Below are positions 1 through 8,180 of a stretch of 64,000 nt of DNA, piece after piece. Source of the DNA: an uncultured Bermanella sp. (GTDB taxonomy: Bacteria; Pseudomonadota; Gammaproteobacteria; Pseudomonadales; Oceanobacteraceae); the NCBI GenBank assembly GCA_913058575.1, contig CAJXRF010000019.1:1-64000 (forward strand). The letters run 5' to 3'. How positions within the stretch are numbered: position 1 is the first letter of the stretch; every line of letters starts with the position of its first letter. The notes under the pieces are model-generated. The model searched no databases. It saw only the letters and a list, made by a program, of their open reading frames with translations, and had not been told where the DNA came from. The position numbers and the translations under genes are program-made.

Positions 1-1
1 T

Positions 2-61
2 ATTGCACAATTGCCTAAAGATGCTGAAGTAGAAATGGATGGTGTTTTAGAGCTGCCATAA
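2..61 (+). CDS. C-terminal end of an unidentified protein (partial)
   Basis: An open plus-strand frame enters from the left edge and ends with TAA at 59-61. Only about 19 residues are visible, ending in VLELP. They are acidic and hydrophobic and do not let me name a family. The frame converges on argH, and a strong bidirectional terminator lies between the two, which supports a real gene ending here. The start and the identity lie outside the window. Confidence 0.5.
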   Translation: MAQLPKDAEVEMDGVLELP

Positions 62-106
62 AAATCTGCCTTTAAAATACGCTAATAAAACAGGTATTCT
101 TGGCCA

Positions 107-157
107 TAAAAAGCCGAAGCGACTCTTAATCATTTTTAAGAGACGCTTCGGCTTTTT
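107..157. terminator. Bidirectional intrinsic terminator
   Basis: A long stem has arms AAAAGCCGAAGCG and CGCTTCGGCTTTT, continued after one A-A mismatch by CTCTTAA/TTAAGAG around a six-base loop. There is a run of A on the left and a run of T on the right, so it can stop transcription from both sides. It lies between the left-edge gene and argH, which converge on it. Confidence 0.9.
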
Positions 158-188
158 TGTACCCACACATAAGGTGGGCAATCAAACA

Positions 189-1583
189 TTAACGTTGTGC
201 AAGTTTCTCGGTTGCGCGCTTAGCGGCGGCACGTACTTGGTTAGGGGCGGTGCCACCAATATGGTCACGAGCACTAACTGAGCCTTCTAATGTTAATACA
301 TCAAATACGTCTTCAGTAATCATGCTTCCAAATTGCTGAAGCTCTTCTAGCGTCATCTCTGCCAAGTCTTTACCGGTTTTCACACCATAGCCCACTGCGC
401 TGCCAACCACTTCATGGCTGTCACGGAAGGCCACACCTTTACGCACAAGGTAATCGGCAAGGTCGGTGGCGGTACTGAAACCACGCAGGGCGGCTTCACG
501 CATCACCTCTTTTTTAGGCGATACACTGGGCATCATGTCAGCGAAAGCACGTAAGCTACCGGCTAATGTATCAATGGTGTCAAACAAGGGCTCTTTGTCT
601 TCTTGATTGTCCTTGTTGTAAGCCAATGGCTGGCTTTTCATAAGCGTTAGTAAACTAAACAAGTGACCAAACACACGGCCAGATTTACCACGCACAAGCT
701 CAGGCACATCTGGGTTTTTCTTCTGCGGCATGATGGAAGAACCTGTGCAGAAGCGATCAGGTAGCTCAATAAAGTTGAACTGAGCGCTGGCCCATAACAC
801 AAGCTCTTCAGAGAAGCGGCTTAAGTGCATCATGATGATGGCGGCATCGGCATTAAACTCAATGGCAAAGTCACGATCTGAAACACTGTCCAGTGAGTTT
901 TCAGTGGGCGCGTCAAAACCCAATAGCTCGGCTGTGTAATGACGATCAATAGGGTAGGTCGTACCGGCTAGGGCAGCGGCACCTAATGGCAATACGTTTA
1001 CACGCTTACGGCAATCTTGAAGGCGGGCATAGTCACGCTCTAACATTTCGTTCCATGCTAATAAATGGTGGCCAAATGTCACAGGCTGAGCCGTTTGCAA
1101 GTGAGTGAAGCCCGGCATAATTGTGTCAGCTTGCGCGGCGGCCAGGTTAATTAGGCCTTCTTGTAAGCGCGTTAACTCAAGGCTTAATGCGTCAATTTCA
1201 GAGCGTAGGTATAAACGGATGTCAGTGGCTACCTGGTCATTTCGGCTACGACCGGTGTGTAATTTTTTACCTGTAATGCCTATTTTCTTAGTAAGCGCCG
1301 CTTCAATGTTCATGTGTACATCTTCAAGGGCAATAGACCACTCAAAGTTACCAGCTTCAATATCGGCTTTTATTTCCCCTAAGCCTTTAATTATATCGTC
1401 ACGCTCCCCTTCAGTTAATACACCGACTTTAGCCAGCATGGTGGCGTGAGCAACTGAGCCTTCAATGTCCTGAGCATACATGCGCTGGTCAAATTCAACC
1501 GAGGCGGTAAAGCGTTGTACAAAGGCATCAGTGGCTTCTGAAAAGCGCCCGCCCCAGGCAGAATTGGTTTTATCGTTGCTCAT
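189..1583 (-). CDS. argH: Argininosuccinate lyase
   Basis: This is cytosolic argininosuccinate lyase, which splits argininosuccinate into arginine and fumarate in the last step of arginine synthesis. The fumarase/aspartase superfamily signature [11 protein letters not shown] is present at about residue 280, and the N-terminal WGGRF and mid-protein TGRSRNDQ motifs are typical of ArgH. The length is 464 residues, as expected for the family. I chose the ATG at 1583, giving [14 protein letters not shown], over an in-frame GTG four codons upstream; GGATAAG precedes the ATG. It is divergent from algZ across a repeat-bearing spacer, the same neighbour relation I recall from Pseudomonas. The gene looks intact. 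Confidence 0.97.
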   Translation of the reverse strand: MSNDKTNSAWGGRFSEATDAFVQRFTASVEFDQRMYAQDIEGSVAHATMLAKVGVLTEGERDDIIKGLGEIKADIEAGNFEWSIALEDVHMNIEAALTKKIGITGKKLHTGRSRNDQVATDIRLYLRSEIDALSLELTRLQEGLINLAAAQADTIMPGFTHLQTAQPVTFGHHLLAWNEMLERDYARLQDCRKRVNVLPLGAAALAGTTYPIDRHYTAELLGFDAPTENSLDSVSDRDFAIEFNADAAIIMMHLSRFSEELVLWASAQFNFIELPDRFCTGSSIMPQKKNPDVPELVRGKSGRVFGHLFSLLTLMKSQPLAYNKDNQEDKEPLFDTIDTLAGSLRAFADMMPSVSPKKEVMREAALRGFSTATDLADYLVRKGVAFRDSHEVVGSAVGYGVKTGKDLAEMTLEELQQFGSMITEDVFDVLTLEGSVSARDHIGGTAPNQVRAAAKRATEKLAQR

Positions 1584-1640
1584 ATTCTTATCCACAAGCC
1601 TAAAAAGACTTTAATTAATCGTTTAATTGCGCGCATTATA

Positions 1641-1804
1641 CAGATTGTAGCCTTTGTATGCAGTTCTAGAGGGTCAAGTTAGTTAGGGAGTCATACAGAT
1701 ATGAGCCTTTGTATGCGGGCCTAGAAAATCAAGTTAATTGCGGTGTCATACAGATATGAGTGTTTGTATGGGGGCTAGAGAATTAAGTTAATTTCGGCAC
1801 CCTT
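1641..1804. repeat. Three tandem 55-bp repeats in the argH-algZ spacer
   Basis: The 389-bp spacer 1596-1984 contains three head-to-tail units: 1641-1695, 1696-1750 and 1751-about 1804. Each begins CAGAT(T/A)TGAG or close to it, then (C/T)(C/G)TTTGTATG, a CTAGA block, and (T)CAAGTTAATT near position 40. The first two units are exactly 55 bp, and the third is slightly shorter and diverged. There is no convincing reading frame. The remaining spacer, 1805-1984, holds the algZ leader; a weak -35/-10 pair (TTGAGA at 1890, CAGTAT at 1913, 17-bp spacing) is possible but not strong. Confidence 0.85.
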
Positions 1805-1984
1805 GGCTCTGAGCCCCATAGTTGGTCAATAAATTAATGGATGGGATTAGCCGCTTATCAGTCTTTTAGATGGGCTTAAGTAAAGGCGCTTGAGACTCGC
1901 TGGTAGATTTGCCAGTATGCTGTGAAAAACATCTATATTTAATCCGTTGATGCTCAAACGATTTGTCCAAGGATCACCATTTTA

Positions 1985-3064
1985 ATGCCACAAAGCCTTC
2001 CCGCGGTAAGCGCCAGCGATCTTATACCCGACTTATGTCAGGTGCGGGCTGTGATGTGGCTGATATTATTTAGCGAAGCCTTGGTGGTGGTGCTTATATT
2101 GCTATCTAATGGTGGCTTGAATTTTAGCTGGGAAGGCTTTGGTACCTTATCTTTTTATGTGCAGTGGGTGGTGCTATTAAGCGCCGCTTGTTTATGTAGG
2201 GTGCGTTTACATGTGGGCTTATTAAACTTAAACCAATTATTGCTACTGAGTTTATGCATTATATTAATGGTTAACTTTTTAGTTAGTTTATTGGCCATGT
2301 GGGGTTTAAATTATTTTTTATTTTCTGATTACGGATGGGACTGGTTAATTCGGAATCAATTCATAGCGGCGATTCTGGCGAGTCTTCTACTACATTACTT
2401 TTATGTGCAATTACAAAATCGCTTGCGCGCTCGCAGTGAAGTGCAAGCAAGACTGCAAGCTTTGCAAAGCCGAATACGGCCTCACTTTTTGTTTAATAGT
2501 ATGAACATCATTGCCAGCCTTATTCATGTAGACCCAGATAAGGCAGAGCGTGCGGTAGAAGATTTATCTGAATTATTTAGGGCCAGCTTAAAAGAAGCGG
2601 GTGTTGAAGTAACGTTGCAGCAAGAATTAGAGCTGTGTGAAAAATACATTCATATTGAAACACTAAGGCTTAATGAGCGTTTACAAGTTAAATGGAAAAT
2701 TGAGGCGCCGTTGGATGTAAAAATCCCCATGCTCACATTACAACCTCTTATTGAAAACGCTATTTACCATGGCATTCAGCCTTGTTTAACAGGGGGCATT
2801 ATAGAAGTAGCCATTAGCCATTTATTTAACCGCGTAAATATAATGGTAAGCAACCCTATTCCTAAGCAGGCTTTGTCAGAGCGTAATGAAAAGGGCAACC
2901 AAATGGCTCTTGAAAACATACGTCACAGATTAAACGTTTTATATGGCGAAGACGTGAAGATGGACACAAGGGTTAAAGAGCAACAGTTTATCATGCAGAT
3001 AAATTACCCTTATGCCTTACCTAACAATAATAAAGGGCAGGATGCTGTAGGAAAAAGCACATGA
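1985..3064 (+). CDS. algZ: LytS/YehU-type sensor histidine kinase AlgZ (FimS)
   Basis: This is a membrane sensor kinase of the LytS family (His_kinase, PF06580), partner of the LytTR regulator encoded next. Residues about 20-140 contain several hydrophobic membrane segments. The H-box IRPHFLFNSMN follows, with the histidine near residue 167, and then a nucleotide-binding region with the N-box LQPLIENAIYHG. The length is 359 residues, close to Pseudomonas AlgZ. The stop overlaps the algR start (ATGA), so the two are translationally coupled. The sequence does not show which stimulus it senses. In Pseudomonas the pair controls alginate, type IV pili and virulence; whether that applies here is unknown, because no alginate or pilus genes are in the window. 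Confidence 0.92.
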   Translation: MPQSLPAVSASDLIPDLCQVRAVMWLILFSEALVVVLILLSNGGLNFSWEGFGTLSFYVQWVVLLSAACLCRVRLHVGLLNLNQLLLLSLCIILMVNFLVSLLAMWGLNYFLFSDYGWDWLIRNQFIAAILASLLLHYFYVQLQNRLRARSEVQARLQALQSRIRPHFLFNSMNIIASLIHVDPDKAERAVEDLSELFRASLKEAGVEVTLQQELELCEKYIHIETLRLNERLQVKWKIEAPLDVKIPMLTLQPLIENAIYHGIQPCLTGGIIEVAISHLFNRVNIMVSNPIPKQALSERNEKGNQMALENIRHRLNVLYGEDVKMDTRVKEQQFIMQINYPYALPNNNKGQDAVGKST

Positions 3065-3783
3065 ATATTTTATTAGTAGACGATGAAAATCTTGCTCGTA
3101 GTCGTATGCGCAGAATCATTGAAAATGCTGAGCTAGGTCACATCATTGCCGAGGCCGATAACGGCGTGAACGCTCTTGAGTTAATTGAAAAATTAGCTCC
3201 TGATGTGGTGCTAATGGACATTCAAATGCCCGTGATGGATGGATTAGAAACAGCAAGACATTTAGCCAGTTGGGAAACACCTCCGGCTGTCATTTTTTGT
3301 ACTGCTTATGATGAATATGCCATTGAAGCATTTAATGTTTCTGCGGTGGGTTATTTATTAAAGCCTGTGCGCTTGGAAGATTTAAAAGAAGCGTTAGGGA
3401 AGCTTAAAAAAGTCAATAAAGTGCAAGCCTTAAGTCTTAATAATCAACACGCTCGCTCTCATATTAGTGTTAAGACTTATACCGGTATGGAGCTTGTACC
3501 CATTGAGAACATTCATTTATTTCGTGCCGACCAAAAATACGTATCTGTATTTCACCGAAATGGCGAATTATTAATTGATGAATCGTTAAAAGAGCTAGAA
3601 GAAGAATTCAGTGAGTGGTTTGTGCGAGTACATCGCAATGCCTTGGTGAATATTAAAAGCATTGCAGGGTTAGAGAAGCAAACCGATGGCAGTGTCTCTT
3701 TGCGTTTAAATGAATTGGAAGAATTGGTGCCCATTAGTCGCCGACATGTGGCGGCCATTAGGAAGTTGTTGAAGGGTTTGTAG
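3061..3783 (+). CDS. algR: LytTR response regulator AlgR
   Basis: This is a 240-residue response regulator. The receiver domain (residues 1-about 115) has acidic residues DD at 7-8, the phospho-acceptor aspartate at about 53 in VLMDIQMP, and the conserved lysine in YLLKPV. The C-terminal LytTR DNA-binding domain (about 135-238) contains FVRVHRNALVN and ISRRH. It overlaps algZ by four bases and is followed by a terminator, so the two form a bicistronic unit. In Pseudomonas hemC and hemD directly follow algR; here his genes on the opposite strand follow, and hemCD sit about 30 kb away. Confidence 0.93.
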   Translation: MNILLVDDENLARSRMRRIIENAELGHIIAEADNGVNALELIEKLAPDVVLMDIQMPVMDGLETARHLASWETPPAVIFCTAYDEYAIEAFNVSAVGYLLKPVRLEDLKEALGKLKKVNKVQALSLNNQHARSHISVKTYTGMELVPIENIHLFRADQKYVSVFHRNGELLIDESLKELEEEFSEWFVRVHRNALVNIKSIAGLEKQTDGSVSLRLNELEELVPISRRHVAAIRKLLKGL

Positions 3784-3819
3784 TTCGTCTTAATGAGCTT
3801 AGATGCTATGGCTAAAAGT

Positions 3820-3850
3820 AAAAAGGCGAACTGAATAGTTCGCCTTTTTT
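3820..3850. terminator. Bidirectional terminator between algR and hisF
   Basis: A perfect hairpin has arms AAAAAGGCGAACT and AGTTCGCCTTTTT with a GAAT loop, and ends in a T run. It separates the convergent algR and hisF transcripts and can serve both. Confidence 0.92.
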
Positions 3851-3871
3851 ATTGCTAAGCCGCAGGTTAAG

Positions 3872-4645
3872 TTAAAGCCTAACTTCAATCCCTTCTTTTT
3901 GCATATGCTCTTTAGCTTCTTGTACCGTGTGCTCACCAAAGTGAAAGATACTGGCAGCCAAAACCGCATCCGCTTTTCCAAGGGTTACGCCATCGGCCAA
4001 GTGTTGCAGATTGCCCACACCACCTGATGCTATCACTGGTACGCTTACCGCTTCGCTCACAGCGCGTGTCAGCTCAATATCAAAACCACTTTTCACGCCG
4101 TCTTGATCCATGCTGGTTAATAGCACTTCGCCGGCACCGTAGTGGGTCATTTTAATGGCCCATTCTACAACGTCTATGCCGGTGGGTTTGCGGCCGCCGT
4201 GGGTAAAGATTTCCCATTTTCCAGGCTCGTTTTCTTTGCTTACTTTTTTAGCATCAATGGCAATGACGATACATTGGCTACCAAATTTTTCAGCGGCTTC
4301 TCGTACAAATTCTGGGTTGGTGATAGCAGCGCTGTTAATGGCGGTTTTATCGGCACCGGCATTTAACATGTTACGAATGTCTTCTATGGTGCGAATTCCA
4401 CCACCCACTGTCAGTGGAATAAATACCTGTTCGGCAATGGCTTCTACAGTATGAATGGTGGTGGCGCGATCGTCAGAGCTGGCGGTGATATCCAAAAAGG
4501 TAATTTCGTCGGCACCTTGTTCGTCGTAGCGCTTGGCTACTTCAACAGGGTCGCCAGCGTCGCGAATATCAACAAACTGAACCCCTTTAACCACACGGCC
4601 ATTGTCCACGTCTAAGCAAGGGATAATGCGTTTTGCTAAAGCCAT
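3872..4645 (-). CDS. hisF: Imidazole glycerol phosphate synthase cyclase subunit
   Basis: This is the (beta/alpha)8-barrel cyclase subunit HisF, 257 residues. With HisH it converts PRFAR and ammonia into imidazole glycerol phosphate and AICAR in histidine synthesis. The catalytic aspartate is in [15 protein letters not shown] near residue 12, the second in VIAIDAKK near 131, and the phosphate-binding loop is in [10 protein letters not shown]. It is the last gene of a minus-strand hisB-hisH-hisF run, but 165 bp of non-coding sequence separates it from hisH where hisA usually lies. The start ATG at 4645 has only a weak ribosome site, so translation may depend on its own leader. Confidence 0.97.
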   Translation of the reverse strand: MALAKRIIPCLDVDNGRVVKGVQFVDIRDAGDPVEVAKRYDEQGADEITFLDITASSDDRATTIHTVEAIAEQVFIPLTVGGGIRTIEDIRNMLNAGADKTAINSAAITNPEFVREAAEKFGSQCIVIAIDAKKVSKENEPGKWEIFTHGGRKPTGIDVVEWAIKMTHYGAGEVLLTSMDQDGVKSGFDIELTRAVSEAVSVPVIASGGVGNLQHLADGVTLGKADAVLAASIFHFGEHTVQEAKEHMQKEGIEVRL

Positions 4646-4810
4646 AATAAAATCTCATATAAAAATGCAGGTGAAAAACTACCTACGTTGCCAAATCGTC
4701 GTTAAAAAACATTTAAGCGTCCTCACTTACTAAAGTAAGCTGCGGGCCTTAAATGTTTTTCGCCTCGCCTTGACTGCCTCGCAAACGTTTTATGGGTTTA
4801 CGCTGGGGCT
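4646..4810. repeat. Non-coding hairpin element between hisH and hisF
   Basis: This 165-bp gap interrupts the his operon. It contains an imperfect inverted repeat with outer arms AAAAACATTTAAG (4705-4717) and CTTAAATGTTTTT (4748-4760), an inner CTTAC-TAAA-GTAAG hairpin, and flanks AACGACGATTTGGCAACG and GCGAGGCAGTCAAGGCGAGG on the minus strand. The layout (long hairpin, short conserved-looking flanks, no reading frame) resembles dispersed intergenic repeats of gammaproteobacteria. I cannot confirm other copies, since none is evident elsewhere in this window. Confidence 0.65.
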
Positions 4811-5470
4811 CTAATCTTGCCCATCCCAATTAAGAAAGTTTTCTAACAACTGCAGTCCAGCTGTATGACTTTTCTCAGGGTGGAATTGCACGGCGAACAC
4901 ATTGTCTTGGGATATTGCGGCAGCAAAATCTTTGCCGTAATGGCCAAAGCCTTTAACTTGGCTTTTGTTTTTGGCATCCACATAAAAGCTGTGCACAAAA
5001 TAAAAGCGCGAGTCGTCTTCAATTTTATTCCACAATGGGTGAGTCACCTGTTTAACTTGGTTCCAGCCCATGTGAGGCACTTTTAGCTTTTGATCTGCCT
5101 CAATACCTTGCGTGCCAATTAACGGCTCACCAAAGAATTTCACTTCACCATCAAAGTGACCAAGGCAATTAACCCCGTTATTTTCTTCGCTGTGATTCAT
5201 GAGTGCTTGCATGCCAACACAAATCCCTAATAAGGGTTTTGTTTTTGCCACTTCTGCCACTACTTGGTCCACTTCTAGGCGTAGAATTTCGCCCATGCAA
5301 TCACGCATGGCCCCTACACCTGGTAGTACCACATGATCTGCTTTTAAGATGAGATCTGGATCTGAAGTTACCAACACCTTTGTGTTGTTACTAACATGTT
5401 CCAGCGCTTTAGACGCGCTGTGTAAATTGCCCATGCCGTAATCGATAACGGCACAAATTTTACTGCTCAT
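4811..5470 (-). CDS. hisH: Imidazole glycerol phosphate synthase glutaminase subunit
   Basis: This is a class I glutamine amidotransferase subunit that hydrolyses glutamine and channels ammonia to HisF. The nucleophile cysteine lies in LLGICVGMQ, and the His-Glu pair in VQFHPEKSH, completing the catalytic triad. I chose the ATG at 5470 ([12 protein letters not shown], 219 residues), which is preceded by AAGG, over an upstream in-frame start that adds eight residues unlike the family. The hisB stop is about 67 bp upstream. The gene expected next in related genomes, hisA, is absent. Confidence 0.95.
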   Translation of the reverse strand: MSSKICAVIDYGMGNLHSASKALEHVSNNTKVLVTSDPDLILKADHVVLPGVGAMRDCMGEILRLEVDQVVAEVAKTKPLLGICVGMQALMNHSEENNGVNCLGHFDGEVKFFGEPLIGTQGIEADQKLKVPHMGWNQVKQVTHPLWNKIEDDSRFYFVHSFYVDAKNKSQVKGFGHYGKDFAAAISQDNVFAVQFHPEKSHTAGLQLLENFLNWDGQD

Positions 5471-5537
5471 TATTTTAGCCTTAGGGGATAACACTGAGTC
5501 AGTGGTTAGTGCCCCTTAAGAAAGACAACCGGTTAAG

Positions 5538-6131
5538 TTATAAAGAGCCTTTAGTAGAAGGAATCATGCCTTCCATTCTAGGGTCTACTTCCAATGCCAT
5601 ACGTAATGCACGACCAAACGCTTTAAATACCGTTTCGGCTTGATGGTGAGCGTTACGACCTTTTAAATTGTCGATGTGCAAAGTCACATTGGCGTGGTTG
5701 GTGAAACCTTGAAAGAACTCATAAAACAGTTCGGTATCAAAGCCGCCAACGGCACCGCGCGTAAACGGGATGCTGTATTCAAGGCCTGGACGACCCGAAA
5801 AGTCGATGACCACGCGAGATAAGGCTTCATCTAACGGTACATAAGCATGGCCATAACGGCGCAGGCCTTTTTTGTCTCCCACGGCTTTGGCAAAGGCTTG
5901 GCCTAAGGTGATTCCGGTATCTTCGGCGCTGTGGTGATCATCGATATGGTTATCGCCTTTACAGACTATATTCATATCAATTAGGCCATGGCGGCCAATT
6001 TGATCCAGCATATGCTCAAGAAAAGGCATGCCAGTATCAAAACTGGTTTTGCCGGTTCCATCTAAATTCACGTCGACCTTAATTTTGGTCTCGAGAGTAT
6101 TGCGTTCTACTGACGCTGTACGCTCCGTCAT
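5538..6131 (-). CDS. hisB: Imidazoleglycerol-phosphate dehydratase
   Basis: This is the monofunctional HisB dehydratase, a manganese enzyme that converts imidazole glycerol phosphate to imidazole acetol phosphate. The paired metal motifs DDHHSAED (about residue 70) and NAHHQAE (near the C-terminus) are intact, as is FLEHMLDQI. Choosing the ATG at 6131 ([12 protein letters not shown]) gives 197 residues, the usual length of the Pseudomonas-type enzyme. A longer frame to 6227 adds 32 residues of no family resemblance. It is first in the hisB-hisH-hisF run and divergent from the acetyltransferase gene, so 6132-6302 should hold promoters for both. Confidence 0.97.
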   Translation of the reverse strand: MTERTASVERNTLETKIKVDVNLDGTGKTSFDTGMPFLEHMLDQIGRHGLIDMNIVCKGDNHIDDHHSAEDTGITLGQAFAKAVGDKKGLRRYGHAYVPLDEALSRVVIDFSGRPGLEYSIPFTRGAVGGFDTELFYEFFQGFTNHANVTLHIDNLKGRNAHHQAETVFKAFGRALRMALEVDPRMEGMIPSTKGSL

Positions 6132-6302
6132 GGCTATCTCCGCGCTGACGATAAAATCAGCATTGTACCGTAAAGGATCACTTAGTGCCTTAATCCTGTT
6201 GGGTAGGATAGAATAGCGCGCGAACAAACTGGCAAGAGCTGTTTTTATGAGAAAGCCTTGCTTTGTTAGCCTGATTAAAAGGCATTATGTAAGCTAGAGG
6301 AA

Positions 6303-6731
6303 GTGACTTTGCCTGTACATATTGAGTGGATAGAGTCTCCATCGGAACAAGACTGGTTAGATTTAGAAAAGCTCTATAACGATGCCCCCAATCAATGGTT
6401 TGAAGGGTTATCTGGCCACACGGCGCTAGCCTATATAGCCGCTAAAAAGCAGCAAGACTATAAAGTGGTGGCCGGGCGCTTTAACGACAGGTTAATCGTC
6501 GCTGCAACTCTTAAGGCTCAGCAAGGTCAGAGCAGCTATCTATTAGAAGAGTTATGCGTGCGCAGTGCAACGCGCAAGCGTGGCGTGGCCAGGCAAATGC
6601 TGGTACGACTTTGTCAGTGGAGCAGTGAGCAAAAGTGCACTTTGCTAGTGACAGATGAAAGTGCCGAATTTAAAACCTTGTTAGAGTACGGTTTTGTACA
6701 CTCACAGGGAATATGGAAGCGCCAAGGCTAA
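6303..6731 (+). CDS. GNAT acetyltransferase, PanZ/PanM-like
   Basis: A 142-residue single-domain GNAT protein. The acetyl-CoA binding segment VRSATRKRGVARQML matches the family's R/QxxGxG/A pattern, and the middle AGRFNDRLIVAATLK strongly resembles E. coli PanZ (ARFNERLLAAVRV). PanZ is the acetyl-CoA sensor that promotes PanD self-cleavage and controls pantothenate synthesis. The PanZ assignment is from remembered similarity, and no pan gene is nearby. The start is GTG at 6303, with TAGAGGAA just upstream. Another small GNAT role remains possible. Confidence 0.7.
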   Translation: MTLPVHIEWIESPSEQDWLDLEKLYNDAPNQWFEGLSGHTALAYIAAKKQQDYKVVAGRFNDRLIVAATLKAQQGQSSYLLEELCVRSATRKRGVARQMLVRLCQWSSEQKCTLLVTDESAEFKTLLEYGFVHSQGIWKRQG

Positions 6732-6827
6732 TATTGTCTAACTGGTGAAACAATAAATTAGCCATTGCCGTCTTTATGTTCAAGATTGGCGGTATTAAAC
6801 TAGGCTAAGAATTAAAGGAGAAAGAAA

Positions 6828-7427
6828 ATGGCTAGACTACTTACAGTGTTAACCTTACTGGCGGCATTCATTATGCCCGCACAGGCTCAGCAAGATGACC
6901 CTCAAAAGCTTGTAAAAAGCATTTCAGATGCGGTGCTCTCTGAAATATTGACCAATAAAGACAAGTTAGAATCCACTCCCGATTTCATTCCTAATCTGGT
7001 TGAAGCCCATATAATTCCAATTATAGATCAGCAGCGTATGGCTAAAATGGCCGTGGGCAAACATTGGAAGAGCTTTTCAAATGAGCAAAAATCAGAATTT
7101 GTCAGCGGCTTCAAAAAGCTGCTAATTAAGACCTATGCTGGTGCCTTTAAAGCGTATACGGGTCAGGACGTGACCTATGGTGAAACTAAATTTAAGAAAT
7201 CTAAAAAAGGGGTGAATACCGCTAAAGTTAAGTCGGATATTCATTTGGCTGGGGGCAGCCCAGTACGCTTAATTTACAGCATGTATAAGTCAAAGAAAGA
7301 TAAGTGGCTAGTGTACGATGCCAATATCGCTGGTCTTGGCTTGGTGAAAACTTATCGCGCCCAGTTCTCTGAACAAATACAGCGTGACGGCATAGAAAAA
7401 ACCATCGCCAGCCTAGTGACTCCTTAA
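6828..7427 (+). CDS. MlaC-family periplasmic phospholipid-binding protein
   Basis: A 199-residue secreted protein of the MlaC/Ttg2D family (PF05494). It has an N-terminal signal peptide ending in AQAQ at about residue 21, then the mixed alpha/beta lipid-binding fold with RMAKMAVGKHWKSFS and FKKLLIKTYAGAF. MlaC carries phospholipids between the outer-membrane MlaA complex and the inner-membrane MlaFEDB transporter. Here it stands alone: the neighbours are an acetyltransferase and a YfiR protein, with no mlaFEDB or mlaA in the window. A good ribosome site (AAAGGAGAAAG) precedes the ATG. It could be the only MlaC, separated from its operon, or a paralogue. Confidence 0.85.
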   Translation: MARLLTVLTLLAAFIMPAQAQQDDPQKLVKSISDAVLSEILTNKDKLESTPDFIPNLVEAHIIPIIDQQRMAKMAVGKHWKSFSNEQKSEFVSGFKKLLIKTYAGAFKAYTGQDVTYGETKFKKSKKGVNTAKVKSDIHLAGGSPVRLIYSMYKSKKDKWLVYDANIAGLGLVKTYRAQFSEQIQRDGIEKTIASLVTP

Positions 7428-7576
7428 CGGTAAAGCTGCGCCATTTCATTCAAAAGTCTAGTAGTTACAAGGGTTAGAAGCATTCTGGCCCTTGTTTGCT
7501 TTACCCTGTATTCCATCCTAATCTTTAGTAGATAGTGCCTGTGGTACTGCATTTTTATGCTTGGGATTGTGAATTT

Positions 7577-8122
7577 ATGGCCAAGGGGTGGCAGCAAGGG
7601 TGGGTTGTGCCATGCATGGCAGTGCTACTCATGTGCTGCCAGACGCATGTGAGCCATGCTGAGCTGAAAACACATCAAATTAAAGCGGCCTACCTTTATC
7701 AAATCAGCAAGTTTGTATTTTGGCCTGAAGCGCGCAAGCAGGTAGACCAATTTCAAGTCTGCCAGCTGGGGCCCGATACCTATGCTGGTAATTTGCAAAA
7801 AATGACTGGCAGATCGGTTTTCAACAAGCCGGTTAGTATTCGTTCAGTTAAGTCTTTGTCTCAAGCGCAAGATTGTCATTTATTAATTCTGTCTACCCCT
7901 AAAGAAATCCCCCCCAAATCTTTACGTAAATGGCTAAGTCAAAACAGCGTCCTCACCGTAGTAGATGGAGAGGAATACTGGCAAAGAGGTATGGTCTCCT
8001 TTGTCCTAGAAAAGCAGCGAGTACGGCTTCATATTAATTTAGAGTTAGCGGAAATTTCTGGGTTAACGTTTGCTGCTAATTTATTGGAAGTGGCCAGTGA
8101 AATTCACAGTGGTAAGAATTAA
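7577..8122 (+). CDS. YfiR-family periplasmic protein (DUF4154)
   Basis: A 181-residue secreted protein with the family signature HQIKAAYLYQISKFVFWP near the mature N-terminus. In Pseudomonas, YfiR sits in the periplasm and represses the diguanylate cyclase YfiN (TpbB). I chose the ATG at 7577 because it puts the hydrophobic signal sequence (WVVPCMAVLLMCC) near the N-terminus; an in-frame GTG at 7535 would add 14 residues. Cysteines in the mature part (VCQLG, QDCHLL) recall the disulfide-regulated YfiR. It lies 58 bp upstream of a membrane c-di-GMP enzyme in the same orientation, so the two probably form an operon. No YfiB-like lipoprotein gene follows. Confidence 0.82.
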   Translation: MAKGWQQGWVVPCMAVLLMCCQTHVSHAELKTHQIKAAYLYQISKFVFWPEARKQVDQFQVCQLGPDTYAGNLQKMTGRSVFNKPVSIRSVKSLSQAQDCHLLILSTPKEIPPKSLRKWLSQNSVLTVVDGEEYWQRGMVSFVLEKQRVRLHINLELAEISGLTFAANLLEVASEIHSGKN

Positions 8123-8180
8123 TGGCTGCCCGTTACTGTGTTGTGATGGAAGGCTGTTGCCGAATGCGCGGTGGTGATGT

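Noticed and set aside
1105-1449. Plus-strand frame of 114 codons within argH
   Set aside because: It lies wholly opposite a certain gene, has no ribosome site, and its composition (Ser/Arg/Met-rich) is that of an antisense shadow.
1588-1596. TTATCCACA, a perfect DnaA box, at the argH start
   Set aside because: It is a single copy that overlaps the argH leader and an alternative start codon, with no second box near, so chance is the simpler explanation.
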